Made by a program: the position numbers and the translations under genes | Part shown: piece by piece, positions 21,631 to 34,200 of the stretch | How the letters are laid out: each line of letters starts with the position of its first letter | Position numbering within the stretch: position 1 is the first letter of the stretch | Source: Orychophragmus violaceus | Lineage: Eukaryota; Streptophyta; Magnoliopsida; Brassicales; Brassicaceae | NCBI GenBank assembly: GCA_030180135.1 | Contig: CM058238.1 | Span: 47,581,765-47,645,764, forward strand | Direction of reading: 5' to 3' | DNA length: 64,000 nucleotides | The notes under the pieces: model-generated | The model's database searches: none | The model's input: only the letters and a program-made list of their open reading frames with translations | What the model was told of the DNA's origin: nothing

Positions 21631-23072
21631 CACTACTAAAATTATGTGTTATAGCATCATTTTTCTAAAGTCAATTTTCAAAATGACGTTACAATTAAAA
21701 CTTAGTGATATATTTAGCATCGTTTGTTATAAACGACATCACAATGATAATTGTTACATCATTTACATTTAAACGATGTTAAAAGTCTACACTATATTGA
21801 AAAAACAAAAAATCTTTACTCACATAAAAAATATCTCTCCATTCCACGGACACTTAGATGGATATTTTTTTTTTCCAATTAGATGGATATCTTTTTCATG
21901 ATAATGGAAGAGAATTAGGCATTTAAATTTCAATTAGATGAATTTTTTTTTTCTGTCGTGGTGGGGCCATGGGGGGAATTTTCAGTTTTAGAGGGACTTT
22001 TTAGTTTATGGAAATCTATTGACCTAATTTGATTATATAATACTATATCACTTCTGCCCTTTAGTAGCAGCCGTCTAATTATTTAGGTTTATCAGTTTTC
22101 TTTTTTGTTCATCAAGCTCTTTGATATCTCTGCACTTTTTTGTTCATCAAGCTCTTTGATATCCCTACACTATCAATTTATAAATAGGATTCATAATACA
22201 AGGTACTCTCTTTATCCTTTATCTTTGTGATTATCAGAATTGTGGAATTCATACTTTGTGTATCCATGTTACATGTGTTTAGACCTGAACAGAGTTAATA
22301 TTGATGATTTGTGAAATTCGAACTCGTATGTGAATATCTCGAACAGAAAATTATGATTTGTTTACATGATTTCAAACTTGAATTTTATTCAAACCTATAA
22401 GGTGTAGCTATCATAGTTAAGATAATGGATATTCATAATTTATCATTGCACTGATGTTATATTTTGGTTTTGCAGATAAAAATAAATTTCTATGACTTAT
22501 CAAACATAAGCTATTGACGATAATCAAAGAGCAGACATTAATAAAACAAAATTTTATGAGAAGCATCATCTTGAGAATAATATATTTCCTATATGCACAC
22601 AAGGACATGAACAAAACAAATAAAATCATTTTCAAAATGATGCAAAAAATTAATTAACGTCGATTTCACAAAGCGAAGTAAGAATTTAATTTAGCATCAA
22701 TTCAAAATTATGATGCAAACAATAGATTAACATCATTTTGCAACTGATGCAAAAAAGTACAGCAACATTCTTTTAAAATGACTCAAAAAACAATTTAGCA
22801 TCATTCCAAATTTACGATGCAAACATTGATTATAACATCATTTTAAAAACGATGTTAGAGTTAACTTTGCATCGTTTATTTAACTGATACTAATCTAAAA
22901 TAAATGATGCTAGATTTTAATTGATGCATCGTTTACAGAAATGATGCAAAATATATTTAGCTTCACTGGATTTAGCGTCATTTATTAAATCGATCTTATA
23001 ATGTTAACATCATTTAAAAAGCGATAATAATTATTATTAAAAACGATGCAAACCAAGGGGAATTTTGTAGTG
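21631..23072. mobile_element. Non-autonomous CACTA element (1442 bp)
   Basis: Left end CACTACTAAAATTATG, right end AATTTTGTAGTG, flanked by the 3-bp duplication ACA (21628-21630, 23073-23075). Both ends are filled with short subterminal units (GCATCATTTT, AAACGATG, GATGCAAA and reverse forms), especially 21650-21790 and 22640-23050. No transposase frame; movement would need an enzyme supplied elsewhere. Confidence 0.8.
22102..22170. repeat. Tandem duplication, 34-bp unit x2
   Basis: Units 22102-22135 and 22137-22170 share GTTCATCAAGCTCTTTGATA with two differences. They lie inside the non-autonomous CACTA element. Confidence 0.8.
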
Positions 23073-24171
23073 ACACTTCCCGGATTACAAATCAAGTTTT
23101 TTTTTAAGAAATAGTTTTGAAACCTTAAAATTAAAATAATACACAAAAAATTAAGAAATAGTTTTGGGATTAAAATGTAAAAGCAAAGATGAAACTTTAG
23201 ATTTTGACGTTTTGTTCCCTCCAACCGAAACCACAAAACCTCATGTTTTGAGGTTTCACTGTACAAAACCTCAAATTTGAGGTTTCATTGTAGTTATTGT
23301 TGATAAATATTCGGATTAAATGAACGTTGTTGTTTCTCTTTGTTCTTTTGGAGTGAGAAAAACGTCAAATTTGATGTTTTGAGGTTTCTTTTGGATAACA
23401 TACATAAAACACAACATTTTGGTTAATGTCCCTAAATATTGTTAACACCGAAAAGAAATTGCATGGTGCTAAGGAAAGAGATACATGTGTGTTGTTTTGA
23501 TGTTTAACGTTGCATGAGATATATATATACAACAAGTAGAATCCGAAAGATATATCTCATAAAGGATTATCCTAGGATATTCTCTAAGTATTGTAACAAG
23601 AGAATATACATAATTCTACACAATCTATTAAACTTATAATTTCCCAATGATCTTAATCAAACATTTATAGGGAGATGAATTGGTTGGTGTGAAATATTAT
23701 TACCGGTTTTATGATTGTATGGAAAATTAAATTCAGATTTTTTGAATCTTTCTACATACTAATTTATTGTTTCTGTATATATGTACTTATCATGTAAGGA
23801 AATTTAATAATATCGGTTGAGAGGAAAATTGAAGACTCTTCTTGTATTCGATTTAATATGTCAGAAATAATCACAAGCCTACCAAATGAAACGCAATACA
23901 AGATTTGAGGGTGGCTGCAGAATAAATGTCCCACCGAAATAGAGGAACTCTGCAAAAGCTGCAAGAGAACAACATAGAACATCAGAATACAGTTCAAGGG
24001 CTCAGAGGCTACAATAGAAAAAGACAAAACTAGTATACGGTTCAAGGGATCAGAGGCTACACAAGAAAAAGACAAACCAGTGTAAAGTTTTCATGATATT
24101 TAACCATGATATTTAACAATGATTAACTCATTTGATTGGGTCTCAAATAGACACACTCCACGTAAAAGTAC

Positions 24172-24172
<1 letters not shown>
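23073..24172. other. Non-coding spacer with palindromes
   Basis: AT-rich, no gene seen. Holds two adjacent palindromes at 23236-23285 and a short duplicated segment (TTCAAGGG/ATCAGAGGCTAC) near 23990-24070. Confidence 0.5.
23236..23285. repeat. Two adjacent inverted repeats with the same arms
   Basis: Both use arms AAACCTCA and TGAGGTTT: 23236-23256 with a 5-base loop, and 23266-23285 as a perfect 20-bp palindrome. Confidence 0.75.

Positions 24173-24220
<48 letters not shown>
24173..24220. repeat. (TC)n microsatellite, about 24 units
   Basis: Uninterrupted TC run; the Arg-Glu repeat frame across it on the minus strand is an artefact. Confidence 0.95.
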
Positions 24221-24223
<3 letters not shown>

Positions 24224-25259
24224 TTTGATGCGGAGCTCGAGGAAAGTTATTAAATCCCTCATTTCTTGTAACCGTCTTTAATTTAAGTTCATTCACTACA
24301 GGAAAATACCGTATAAAGAGCAACACATAAACGCTATTGCTGGATACCATAGGGTTATCGCAAACGCTCCATCTTCGCCCGTCATAATAGGTATGGCGAT
24401 TTACATAGCGTTTATTCGTTATGCTACGTTAGTTATTTTTTCAGTAGCGTTTACTTTTTTTGCAATTGTATATTTTATAATAGCTTTTAATATTTGTTAT
24501 TATTTCTTTATTTACAGCATTTTGGTATGTGATCATTTGTCTTAATTTAGCAATTGGATTTTGTAATTTGATCCGGGCTTTTTTTGTTAAACCTGAATTT
24601 TTAAAAATCAATAACCAAACAACAATGCTGCAACAAAACATGTTTATATTAAAATCAAAGCCATGTTACAAGCTATGTCTATACAAGTTTCTATTCCAAA
24701 TCCAAAATCAAAGAAAATACTAAATGGACAAGAACAATGTACAGTTGATCACATCCTTCTCCGACACGTTCAATTTCTTTGACATAAACGGAAAATATCT
24801 TTGTCTGGGGCTTGGAGTAAACCTCAAGCAGCTGACCTCCTTTGTCTTTTTGGATTGTTTGATCATCATCTGTGGTTGGTGGATTTGTGGTCTGATTCCA
24901 GATGCTGCTAGTCCGCATAAGATCTCTTCTCTTGCTTCCATCGTGTCCTCCTTTTAGTGTACAAAAGGCAAACAAAAAATGAAATTAATGATGCTGAGTT
25001 AAACCAAATGTAATGAATGCTGAGAAGTTAAACCAAATGCATGCAAACAGATGAAAAAGCTCTTAACGAAATGTAATGAATTATAATTAAAGATGATAAG
25101 CTATGATTAGATAGAAATCTCGAAGAGTTGCACCGTTCCATAGAGAAAACCATCATTACACCTCTCTGTATTTTCAGAGCAAGTCATTTCAAATTAATTT
25201 GAATTAGTAAAAAAATAAAAAAACAATAGAAACTGTTTGGTTTCTCACGGTTATTTTCC

Positions 25260-25267
25260 TATAAATA
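25260..25267 (+). promoter_or_regulatory. TATA box of captured gene
   Basis: TATAAATA, followed by a pyrimidine-rich TTCTTCTTTCTC leader and about 110 bp later by exon 1. The paralogue outside the transposon has TATAAAA at 27943-27949 in the matching place. Confidence 0.55.
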
Positions 25268-25343
25268 GAGGGAGTTAGGTTTCTTCTTTCTCATCTATTT
25301 TCCTCTGCACATCCACAAAAAAAAAAGAAATCACAAGCCATTA

Positions 25344-26359
25344 AGTAGTCGTGGTGCAACAAGCTTTCGGACTTGGAAGTTAACGACAAAGTCAGAGCTT
25401 GGCGTTTTAGAGTGAAGATAATCAAGATCCACTCATATCAAATTTTCCAAGATGGACCTTTTTGGAGTTACATATTGGCAAACGAGGCTGTAAGTTTAAA
25501 CTTTAAATCTTAGACTGAACACATCATACATGCATTAACACATCTGACCATTTCTAAATTTGCAGGGAACTAAGATTGAGATGGTAATTTATCCATCAGA
25601 AGCAAGCAGGTTTAAAGGACTTGAGGAACAAGAGGGCAAGTGGGTCGAGATTTTCAGGGTTCATGTTGAGAAGGCGTTTGCAGGTTTCAAGCCGGTAAAC
25701 TCTCCCTTCAGACTTAGTTTCACTAACGGGACTCGCATCAAATGCATCGACCCTCTCAACAACTATCACTACATGGATTTCAAATCGATGGGGCATATCC
25801 CTAACATCAACATCGACACTCCTGTAGGTATGATTGCTTAACACTAACCAACACATAATCCTAAATCATGAATAAATATAAGTAACCAGATTTGAGAAAC
25901 TTATCTTGTAGATATAATGGGTGTGGTCTTCAACGTGGAATCCATTGGACTCTGTTGGGCAGACCGTAAAAGGTCACGGCTTGTGTTCCACATAAGAGAC
26001 AACATGTAAGTCAAGATAATTTATAATCACCAATTTACTATATTCACAAGTCTGTTATGACATAAGGTTTTTTTGCATGACAGAGACCATCAAATTAAAT
26101 GTGTTGCAAATGGGGACACTGCTTTTGCATTCAGGGATGAGTGGGAAAACACTAGGGGTCTTGGAGTGGTGATTGTTGTGTTAAAGATGTGGAGGATCCA
26201 TAAGCACTTAAGCGGTGATGATGAGGCATGCTGGAAACCCATAGAGGCTTATCTGATTTCAGATTCAACCCCCGGATGGTAGAGGTTGATGATTTTAGGA
26301 GAGAGCTAGCAAATAGTGACCCCTATGTTGCCAGACACGGTGCTATTGTGCCTGTATAA
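25344..26359 (+). pseudogene. OB-fold, DUF223/RPA1-like gene inside CACTA element
   Basis: Four exons joined by GT-AG introns: about 25344-25489, 25566-25827, 25912-26005, 26084-26359. Reading across the first junction keeps frame (NEA then GTK), as do the second (PV then DIMGVVFNV) and third (RDN then HQIKC). Blocks WRFRVKIIKIHS, DGPFWSYILANE, IEMVIYP, KWVEIFRVHVEKA and FRLSFTNGTRIK fit the first OB fold of the plant DUF223/replication protein A-like family. A second fold starts at DIMGVVFNV. Such proteins are expected to bind single-stranded nucleic acid; the role here is inferred. No ATG opens exon 1 in frame, and the frame slips by one near 26255 before FNPRMVEVDDF. I therefore call it a nearly intact but probably inactive captured copy. 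Confidence 0.6.
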
Positions 26360-27942
26360 GACCTGAGTTTTATATGCCCTATGTCTCTTCTCTGTCTCTT
26401 TAACTTAAACATGATGTGTTGTTGAACTTATCTCTTTTATTTTCTTTTTTCGGATCTTTAATTATGTATGGTTGTTTGTTTATAATGTATGTTTTGTCTT
26501 TAGTTTTCTGTTTCATATAGAACTGTTAGAAAACTTAGATGTATCTAACCCGGATAAGATTATGTGGATTGGTTTTCTCAGTCCCACTGTTGCAACAAGC
26601 TAGACCTGCAAACCAATAACACAATTATGTGGAATTATAATTCGTAAAAACAACATTCAGGCATATAATTACAAGAAAAAATCAAATTTGAGTGATTTTA
26701 CCTTATAACTTGTCTGTTCTTGTGCTAATAACCGAACTACAAAAGAAAAGTAATGGTATAAATCGATTGAAACCACATAAACCTTTAAGCAGAATCCAAT
26801 ACACCGAAACACCCCAGCAAATAACAAGTAACTTTAATCAAAGCAGTTATACAAGATCTGAGACGATATTTTCCTGCACAAGGATTGAATCGATTGAAAC
26901 CACAGAAACCATTAAGCAGAATCATATACACTCAAATTGAAGCATGTGAATCAAAAACACAAAATCAACAATATCTATGAAAACGATAATCGTGTGTTTG
27001 AAATACAAATATTCATGGTAAATAATTACTCACCAGTTGAATTAAGCTACTTCTTCAAGTTTAGAAACCCACGATTATCTGCAAAATTAGAGCTTCGATT
27101 ATATTCTGGAAAGATAGTAGCTAATATAGATAAACCGCTTAAGTTGGTAGCTGCATGAACCCTAAATCGATTACTCTTAAAGAAACAAGAGATCTAAAAA
27201 TACAAGCTATAAGTAAACATACATTGAGCAAAATCGATTCGTGAAATCTGTGTGCGAAAGAACAAAAATAAATGAATTGAGTCAGAACTAAGCATGCAAA
27301 AACCTTAGATTCAAGATTAACATTATCGATTACCAATATCTCACCTATAATGTCTTCTTCGTCCGCGAGCAATTTTTCCTGAAAACCCTAAACGACGACT
27401 TCAATTATTCCAAAGAAGTTGATAAATCATGAGAATATTGTTTGGGGTTGGACAGTAGAACCGAGAAATTGAGTGTCAGAGTGAGTAATCAAGAGGGATT
27501 TCGAGAATTTGAGCTCGTTAACAGATTGAACAAAGAGAGAAAGAGAGTATTTGGGATACATAGAAAGAGATTATGGGATTTAATTTTGGGGATAAATAGG
27601 AAAAATAAGCTTTATGTTTCTTTGGTCTTTTAGTCACGCGGGACTTAGAAATTAGTTTTGCCGCTTAACGAATTCATAGCGGTTTAGGTATAATTCATAA
27701 GCGTCAAACATTAAGAATTTGGCCCGCATAATTTTTAATGTCCCGCTCGAAGCATCGATAGCGTTTACATATAACAAACGATATTTTTAATAAACGATTC
27801 AATCAAAGATAGCATAATCGAAACAAACGCTATACCCATCTGCTATTAAAACCCATATTTCTTGTAGTGATTGTTTGGTGAGGGGAGGTTATTTCGTCTT
27901 AATAATCATCCCTCTCACTAACTTTTACCCCATTTCATTATC

Positions 27943-27949
27943 TATAAAA
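27943..27949 (+). promoter_or_regulatory. TATA box of OB-fold paralogue
   Basis: TATAAAA about 15 bp before ATG 27963 in ACCATGG context. Confidence 0.45.
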
Positions 27950-27962
27950 CAGAACCAAAACA

Positions 27963-29090
27963 CCATGGTCCATTACAACTACATAGCAGAAACAAACTTA
28001 ACAGAGATGTAACCGCTTGGCTCTTCAGAGTTTTGATTTTCCCGCCTCTACCCATACTATGTGTTTGGAGATGGACCATATTGGAGTTTCATCTTGGCCG
28101 ACGAGAGGGTAAGATAAAAGTATTTATCAGAGTTTTCGACATGCAAGAATGCACTTGTTATGACTATATCTTGATGCTTTTACTTATGCAGGGAAGAAAG
28201 ATCAAAATGCTCATTTATCCATGGAAAGTAAATGACTTATCTGGACTAGAGAAACAAAGATGCAAGTGGATTGAGATCTCTGGAGTAAGGGTGGTTCGAG
28301 CGGATTCAGGTTTCTGTCCAAAAAAGTTTCGCAATCGACTTGAAGCTACCGAAGACACTGGGATCAAACTTATCGAGACTTTTGACACAAAGCACGTCAT
28401 GGAATTTGTTAGTTTTCTCCAAATCTGTGACATCAAAACCGGCATAGACATTCCTATAAGGAAAAACTATCGAAATTTTTCATATTTTCTTACTGTAAAC
28501 CTCTAAATAACCAAAATATGCACATGTATCTTGTGTACACACCATGGGCATGGTCTCGATCATCTTCCCCTTGAAGTCGATTGCATAAACCCTGCAAGGA
28601 CAAAGAAAGTGTTCCACCTCAGAGAAGCCATGTAAGTGTTTTCTGTAATGTAGTAGTTAACACCATGACAAGAATCACATAATGGTAGTTCTCATTAACT
28701 ATTATACTCATAATAAGAACAATTGATTAAAGTTTGTGGAATAATATACTAATTAACAACATGAAAAGAGTCACATAAGGATAGTTCTCATTATTTTTTT
28801 TATTCATAATAGGAACAATGGCAAATACATTTATGACATCTAGCCTAGGTTTTTAAAGACTATGCCTCCAACTGTGATTGTGGTGCTCAAGATGTGGAGG
28901 AGCTGTCAGACTTGAAGTAACTATTTTAATATTTTTTCATTAGTTTATTATAATAATTTTTGATAGCTCGCTAAAGTAATCATTTTATATAGTTGATCCT
29001 GATGAGATATGGGTTGAGACTGTGGAAGGCTTATCGGACTACATGTTCAATCCACAAATTGAGGAGGATCAAGATCTCAGGTTCCATATC
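27963..29090 (+). pseudogene. OB-fold, DUF223/RPA1-like paralogue, decayed
   Basis: Same exon plan as the copy in the CACTA element. Exon 1 (about 27963-28108) encodes AWLFRVLIF and, after a slip, DGPYWSFILADER, ending at a GT that matches. Exon 2 (28192 to about 28460) encodes IKMLIYPWKVNDLSGLEKQ and KWIEISGVRVVRA. The splice donor after exon 2 is GGAAAA instead of GT. Exon 3 (about 28540-28632) encodes GMVSIIF and KVFHLREAM in different frames. Later parts near 28870-29090 encode VIVVLKMWR and VETVEGLSDYMFNPQIEE. Several frame slips, an early stop and a lost splice site indicate a pseudogene. It starts 94 bp after the transposon end. Confidence 0.6.
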
Positions 29091-29510
29091 TAATATCATG
29101 AAAATAAAACACAAATTCATCATTTCATATGAAAATAAAATATTAATCTTATAAGACCCGGTAATCAAATATTTTGGTAAATTATCATAAACCGATCGAA
29201 ATACCCTAACAATCATAACCTTTCTCAAATTCAGACAATATCCTCCTTTCCGCCGTCATGTTATTCATCCGCTACGACAAGAGATCTGTCTGAGGTATTT
29301 CTTCTCATTATATACTTGATATCTTTCTATAAGTCTTCAATAGTTAGATTCACATTTTTTGGTGGATTTACAGTTGAGTGCATGTTTGTGTTATCAACTC
29401 TGACTATTTCATGGTCATTTGTCTGAATTTTCCTTTATTTTTAATATGTGTTGTAATTTTTGGATGATTCATTTTGGTAGATTAACTTCACACTATTAAA
29501 GGTTTTGCTA

Positions 29511-30290
29511 ATGGGAAACCTTCATTTCTTTAAGCCTCTCCCTCCCGAATTCCTTTCGGGTGTGGTATGTAATCTTAGTGATTCCTCTCTATTTCTCTCT
29601 ATATTTAATGCTAACTTCTTCTTAGTTTTGTGTAACCTAAAGTTTCCGATGAAATGTGTTCATGACAGAATAACTGAAGGCTGGAAAGAGTTCGCCGAGC
29701 GACAAGAATTCTGAGTCGGGGACGTTTTATTCGGGTCCTTTGGAGATCTAAATATCCATGTACATGCATTTGCACCTAGTTTCTGTGAACTCCAATAGGT
29801 CAAGACTCCAAAAGAAAATTGGCAGGAGGACGTGAGTAAGTTATCATATATTGTATTCAAAGACTAGTAGTTTTTTTTTTGATGTTAGTACTATCTAAAG
29901 TTTGTATGATTTTTTGCAGGAATTGAAGAGACCTTTGTAACAAAAAATGTCACAGCAGAGAGTATCAAGAGTAGCATAATTGTAATAATTTTTATTTCTC
30001 TTGTGGTTTCTTTTCTTTTTGTATTGTGTAACACCATATGTTGTTTCTGTAGTTTCTTCCCCAATCATTCAACAAGGCCAATGAATAAGAAAAGGTTGTA
30101 AGCAAGACTATATATATGGTGAATGAGGGTAGAAAAAAATGGTCTGTCAAACTGGTTATGACTGTTGAAAGTAGGACGCGACGATTGCATTTAGCTGGTG
30201 TCATGAGATCATTCCTCAAGGCAAACCAAATCAAGGCTAACAACTATTGTGTTGACGTTACTTTGGGAAAACACCAAAAATCTGGATAGC
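29511..30290 (+). pseudogene. B3-domain (REM-type) transcription factor relic
   Basis: GNLHFFKPLPPEFLSG (29511-29562) is the start of a plant B3 DNA-binding domain. After a likely intron, ITEGWKEFAERQEF (29670-29712), a TGA stop, then VGDVLFGSFGDLNIHVHAFAP (29716-29780) form its end. The middle of the domain is missing. A second B3-like block, KKWSVKLVMTVESR then LHLAGVMRSFLKANQIK, lies at about 30135-30235 and ends in a stop. REM proteins usually carry two or more B3 domains and act in the nucleus. The stop at 29713-29715 is TGA where relatives have Arg, consistent with a CGA to TGA change. Confidence 0.65.
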
Positions 30291-30600
30291 TACATGTTCG
30301 GTTGTGGATATAACAAATTTTCGTAGTAATATCATCAATAGCTATAGATAGCTATGACCCGTCTCCGAGTTTATGAGCTTGCGGCTATTGTCATTTCGTA
30401 TTTATCCGCAGCTACGTCTCTACGAACTAGCTACTATATATTCCGTAGTTAGTAGCTATGAATATCAAGGACATATGTTTTGTATCTATAATAGTTAACA
30501 ATAGCTACAATATTGGTTCGTTGTTTTAGCTACAAATAGCCATAATTCTTGTCGTAGATATTTCATAGCATTTAATATAATAAAACAACAACATTTTTTT
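30291..30600. repeat. Region of repeated TAGCTA/GTAGCTA units
   Basis: At least eight units around ATAGCTA, TAGCTAC or GTAGCTA in both orientations, resembling subterminal repeats of a DNA transposon. No matching terminal repeats could be paired. Confidence 0.35.
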
Positions 30601-31205
30601 AATGAACGAAAATATTTAAATTTTTATAGTAAATAAAACTACAATAAATAATTAAATAAAAAATCAAATAACTAAATAAACAAAAATAACTAAAAATATA
30701 CAAAACGTAAGAAAATTAGAAAAGAATTTTGATGGCCACCACAAAGCCACCTCTGTTTTCAACGCTATATCTAGACGGCGGCTCTGGTGACGAGATCAGT
30801 GGAGAAGGGACATTAGGACCTGCTTCTTCCGCCTGGTTTGGCATTCTACAAATCACACTCTTTGATTACATAATTCATCTTCCTCTTTTAAACCAATTGT
30901 GTTAAACTTCTTTCCCGAAAGCTGAAAAATTGGAAAAGCCCCAGAGAAAAAGAACAAAACCGATAAAAAATTGCAAAGAATAACAAGCAAAAAGACAAAA
31001 TTTAAAGAAGAAGAAAAGGTCAGATGCTGGTACCAACGAAACCCCATAGGAATTTTTTTCCCTCCATTTCCACACCAGAAAGAAATCGATTTTCCACAAA
31101 AAATAACAGATGCCCATTTGTGCCGGAAGGAGTTCACACATACAAAACGGGTGGTTGGGAAGTAAAAAAAAGGGTAGGGAAGTTGATCTAAAAGTCAGTA
31201 TTTAA
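30601..31205. other. Non-coding, no feature recognised
   Basis: A-rich at first. The frames at 30853-31165 on both strands overlap each other and resemble nothing known. Confidence 0.5.
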
Positions 31206-31220
31206 CACTACAAGAAAAAG
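31206..31220 (+). other. Possible CACTA terminus
   Basis: CACTACAAGAAAAAG fits a CACTA left end. The partner end was not found; Ty3 sequence starts about 85 bp to the right. Confidence 0.35.
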
Positions 31221-31289
31221 GGACCTTCTTAACACATGGAAAACGTTATAATATATGTATAATGGACATTTCCATAAATGCTATGGTAG

Positions 31290-34200
31290 CATGAACTTTA
31301 ATAGAACCACCACGAAAATGGAATCCTTACGCCTGATCTTAGATAAACCTAACACGAAATCCATAGATATATCTACCCAAGGAATGTTAGGAAATAGTAA
31401 TAGCATATAAAGACCATAATGATGTGATATGGACTTTGTGTTAAGGCACGTGATGCACTTAGATAAGAATCACTCTACGTCTCGTTTCAACTGCGGCCAG
31501 AAGAAATGGTCAGACAAAACGCTCCTAGTCTTATCCACACCAAAGTGTCCCATCAAACTGCCTCCATAAGATTCACGGATCAGTAGGTCTTGCATTTATC
31601 CTTGAGGGATGCACAGTTGCTTATCTCGGAATAGTAAGTCGTTGTGTACGTAGAATGGTCCTTCAGATCCTTTACTGCATTCCTGAAAAATCGCACCAAA
31701 ATCCGGGTCAGTATCATAATGTTCTTTAATTTGTTTGAACCCAGAAACTTTGGCATCCATGGTGCTGATCAGGGTGTATCTCCGGGATAGGTCATCAGCC
31801 ATAATGTTCTCCGTTTCCTTCTTGTACTTGATAATGTACGAAAATTTCTCCACGAACTCGAGGCGTTTCATGTGCCTCCTCTTAAGCGTCGTTTATCCTT
31901 GTAAATGCTTCAACGTCTCATGGTCGGTGTGGATCACGACCTCCTTGAAAAAAAGGTAATGTTGCCATGTCTCCAACAAGGCATACAGCTCCTTATCATT
32001 GGTCGGATAGTTGAATGTGGCTTCGTTGAGTTTCTCGCTGAAGTAGGCCACTGGTCGTCCTCCCTGCGTAAGTGCTGCTCCGATCCTTAAACTCGAAGCA
32101 TCACATTCAATCTCGAAATTCTTTTCAAACTTAGGTAAAACAAATATAAGAGTGTTAATTAAAAGGTCCTTGAGCTTATGGAATTCGTCCTCGTATGCGG
32201 GTCTCCGTTTCAATGTAACGACCGTCTTAATCACGGCGGTGAGCGGTGCAGATATGGTGCTGAAATCTTTTACGAACCTCTTGTAAAATGTAGCAAATCC
32301 ATAGAAAATTCGGACATGGTCAATCCTGGTCGGTGTAGGCCATTATTGGGTAGCCTTAAACTTCTCTTGATCCACCTGTAATCCCTGAAAACTCAAAACA
32401 AAACGTAGGAAAACAAGATGATCAGTGCAGAATGTACACTTCTTGACGTACGCGTAAGACCTTCATGACGAAGAGTCTCTATTACTTGCTCAAGGTGCAC
32501 AAGGTGGTCGGAAAAACACTTTTTGTATATTATTATACCGTCAAACTAAATGACCAAAAAATTATTGATGTAGGCTCGTAAGACCTGGTTCATGAGCCTC
32601 ATTAAAGTGTTGTGGGCATTGGTAAGACCGAAAGGCATGATGAGACATTCATAGAGACCTTTTTTCGTTTTGAATGCCTTTTTCCATTGGTCTCCTTCTT
32701 TCATTCTCACCTGGTGATATCCACTCCTTAGAACGATCTTAGAGAAAATGGATCCTCTATGCAGCTCGTCTAACATGTCGTCTAAATGTTGTGTCGGATG
32801 CCGTTACTTGATGGTGATGTTCTTAATGGCTCGTAAATCGACGCACATTCTCCATGATCCATATTTCTTGGTCACCAAGAAGACCGAAATGGCACAAGGA
32901 CTAAGACTTCCACGTATGTATTCTTTGGACATGAGGTCCTGAATCTGCTTCTCCAACTTCTTAGACTATGTCTGGTTCATTCTCGTAGGCCAGTCGGTTC
33001 CATAGAGGGGAGCCGGTAACGAGGTCGATCTGATGCTCAAGGCCGCGAATCGGGTCTGGCTGGAATCTCATTTGGAAACATGTCCTTAAATCTTTACAAT
33101 AAAGAAACCTTTTCTCGGGGCATCTGGAAGTCGCTAGCACCAGAGTGTAAATCCTCTTTAAAGATCATTAGCAGCATCTGCATGTTCTGGCTTAAATTCT
33201 TAGAAGCGTTACTTGATGTGATGAGCAAGTTGGTCTTACTTACCTTGATATCCTTTGCGAGTTTCAGCTGCATTTCGTTTACTTCAATGGTGTGAGCGGT
33301 GCAAGCTGGTACTTGCGCTTTTCATGGCTGAATAAATAGTGGTTGGTACGTCCATTGTATAACGTCTCCTTGTCAAACTGCCAGGATTAACCTAAAAGTA
33401 GATACCCGACTTGCATGGGTACGACGTCGCACACCACAAGGTCACTATACTTGCCCACGCTAAACGAAACTGTGACTTGATGGACTATATTTATCTTTGT
33501 ATCGTCGTTAAGCCACCTAAACTTGTATGGCCGCAGATGCTTCATGACTTGAAGACCTAGCTTATCGACCATGTATCTTCTAACCACGTTAGCACATGAT
33601 CATCCATCGATTATAAGGCTTCAGACCTTGTTGTTCACGGTACACCGGGTATGAAAAATGTTTTCCCATTGGATTCTTATGATTTACTAGGGCGATGATA
33701 GCTCTCCGGATCACTAACATCTCTTTGACGTCTGAATATTCAATGGGACTCCTGGGAAGGGCATCTCCTCGTACTCTTCCTTCTCGACATGTGACTCGTA
33801 CTCGCCAATCTTCTTGATGACCATGATCCGTCGATTTGAACCTTCCATATGTTCATGACATTTAAAACATGTAATATCTCTAGCTCGAGAGGTTACTAGA
33901 AAACTTACCTGATTTGGGACGGTTGAACTTAGAGGCCTCGGTGTTTGGCTTTTTTAACGGCCTTGCCTTTCTCGACGGTTCTAGGCACTGGTGGTGTCCA
34001 TGTAGAGTTTCTCTGAGCTCGGTTCGTCATCGCCGCTTTTCAATTGATGTTGCTCTCTGCATGAATGCTCATGTGCAATAGCTTGGACATGTTGTGATAG
34101 GCTGGATCTCAACCTCCGTGTAATGTGATCGTATAGTCCATCGATGAACTTGGCCATGAACGGGCCGGTTCCGTAGCTGCTCAAATTCCTTGAAATATTC

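Larger units (their letters stand above)
24294..27869 (+). mobile_element. CACTA element (3576 bp) carrying an OB-fold gene
   Basis: Ends CACTACAGGAAAATAC (left) and ATATTTCTTGTAGTG (right), flanked by ATT target duplications at 24291-24293 and 27870-27872. Subterminal units AGCGTTTA/AAACGCTA recur in both ends (about 24330-24500, 27660-27840). No transposase domain is visible, so it is non-autonomous. The interior holds a TATA box and the four exons of a DUF223-like OB-fold gene (25260-26359). Short frames at 24691-24975 (minus) and 27139-27372 (minus) are unrecognised. Confidence 0.8.

Noticed and set aside
22417..23266. Minus-strand frames inside and after the non-autonomous CACTA element
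   Set aside because: Low-complexity hydrophobic translations of AT-rich DNA; no motif.
24123..24350. Frame with an Arg-Glu repeat
   Set aside because: Translation of the (TC)n microsatellite.
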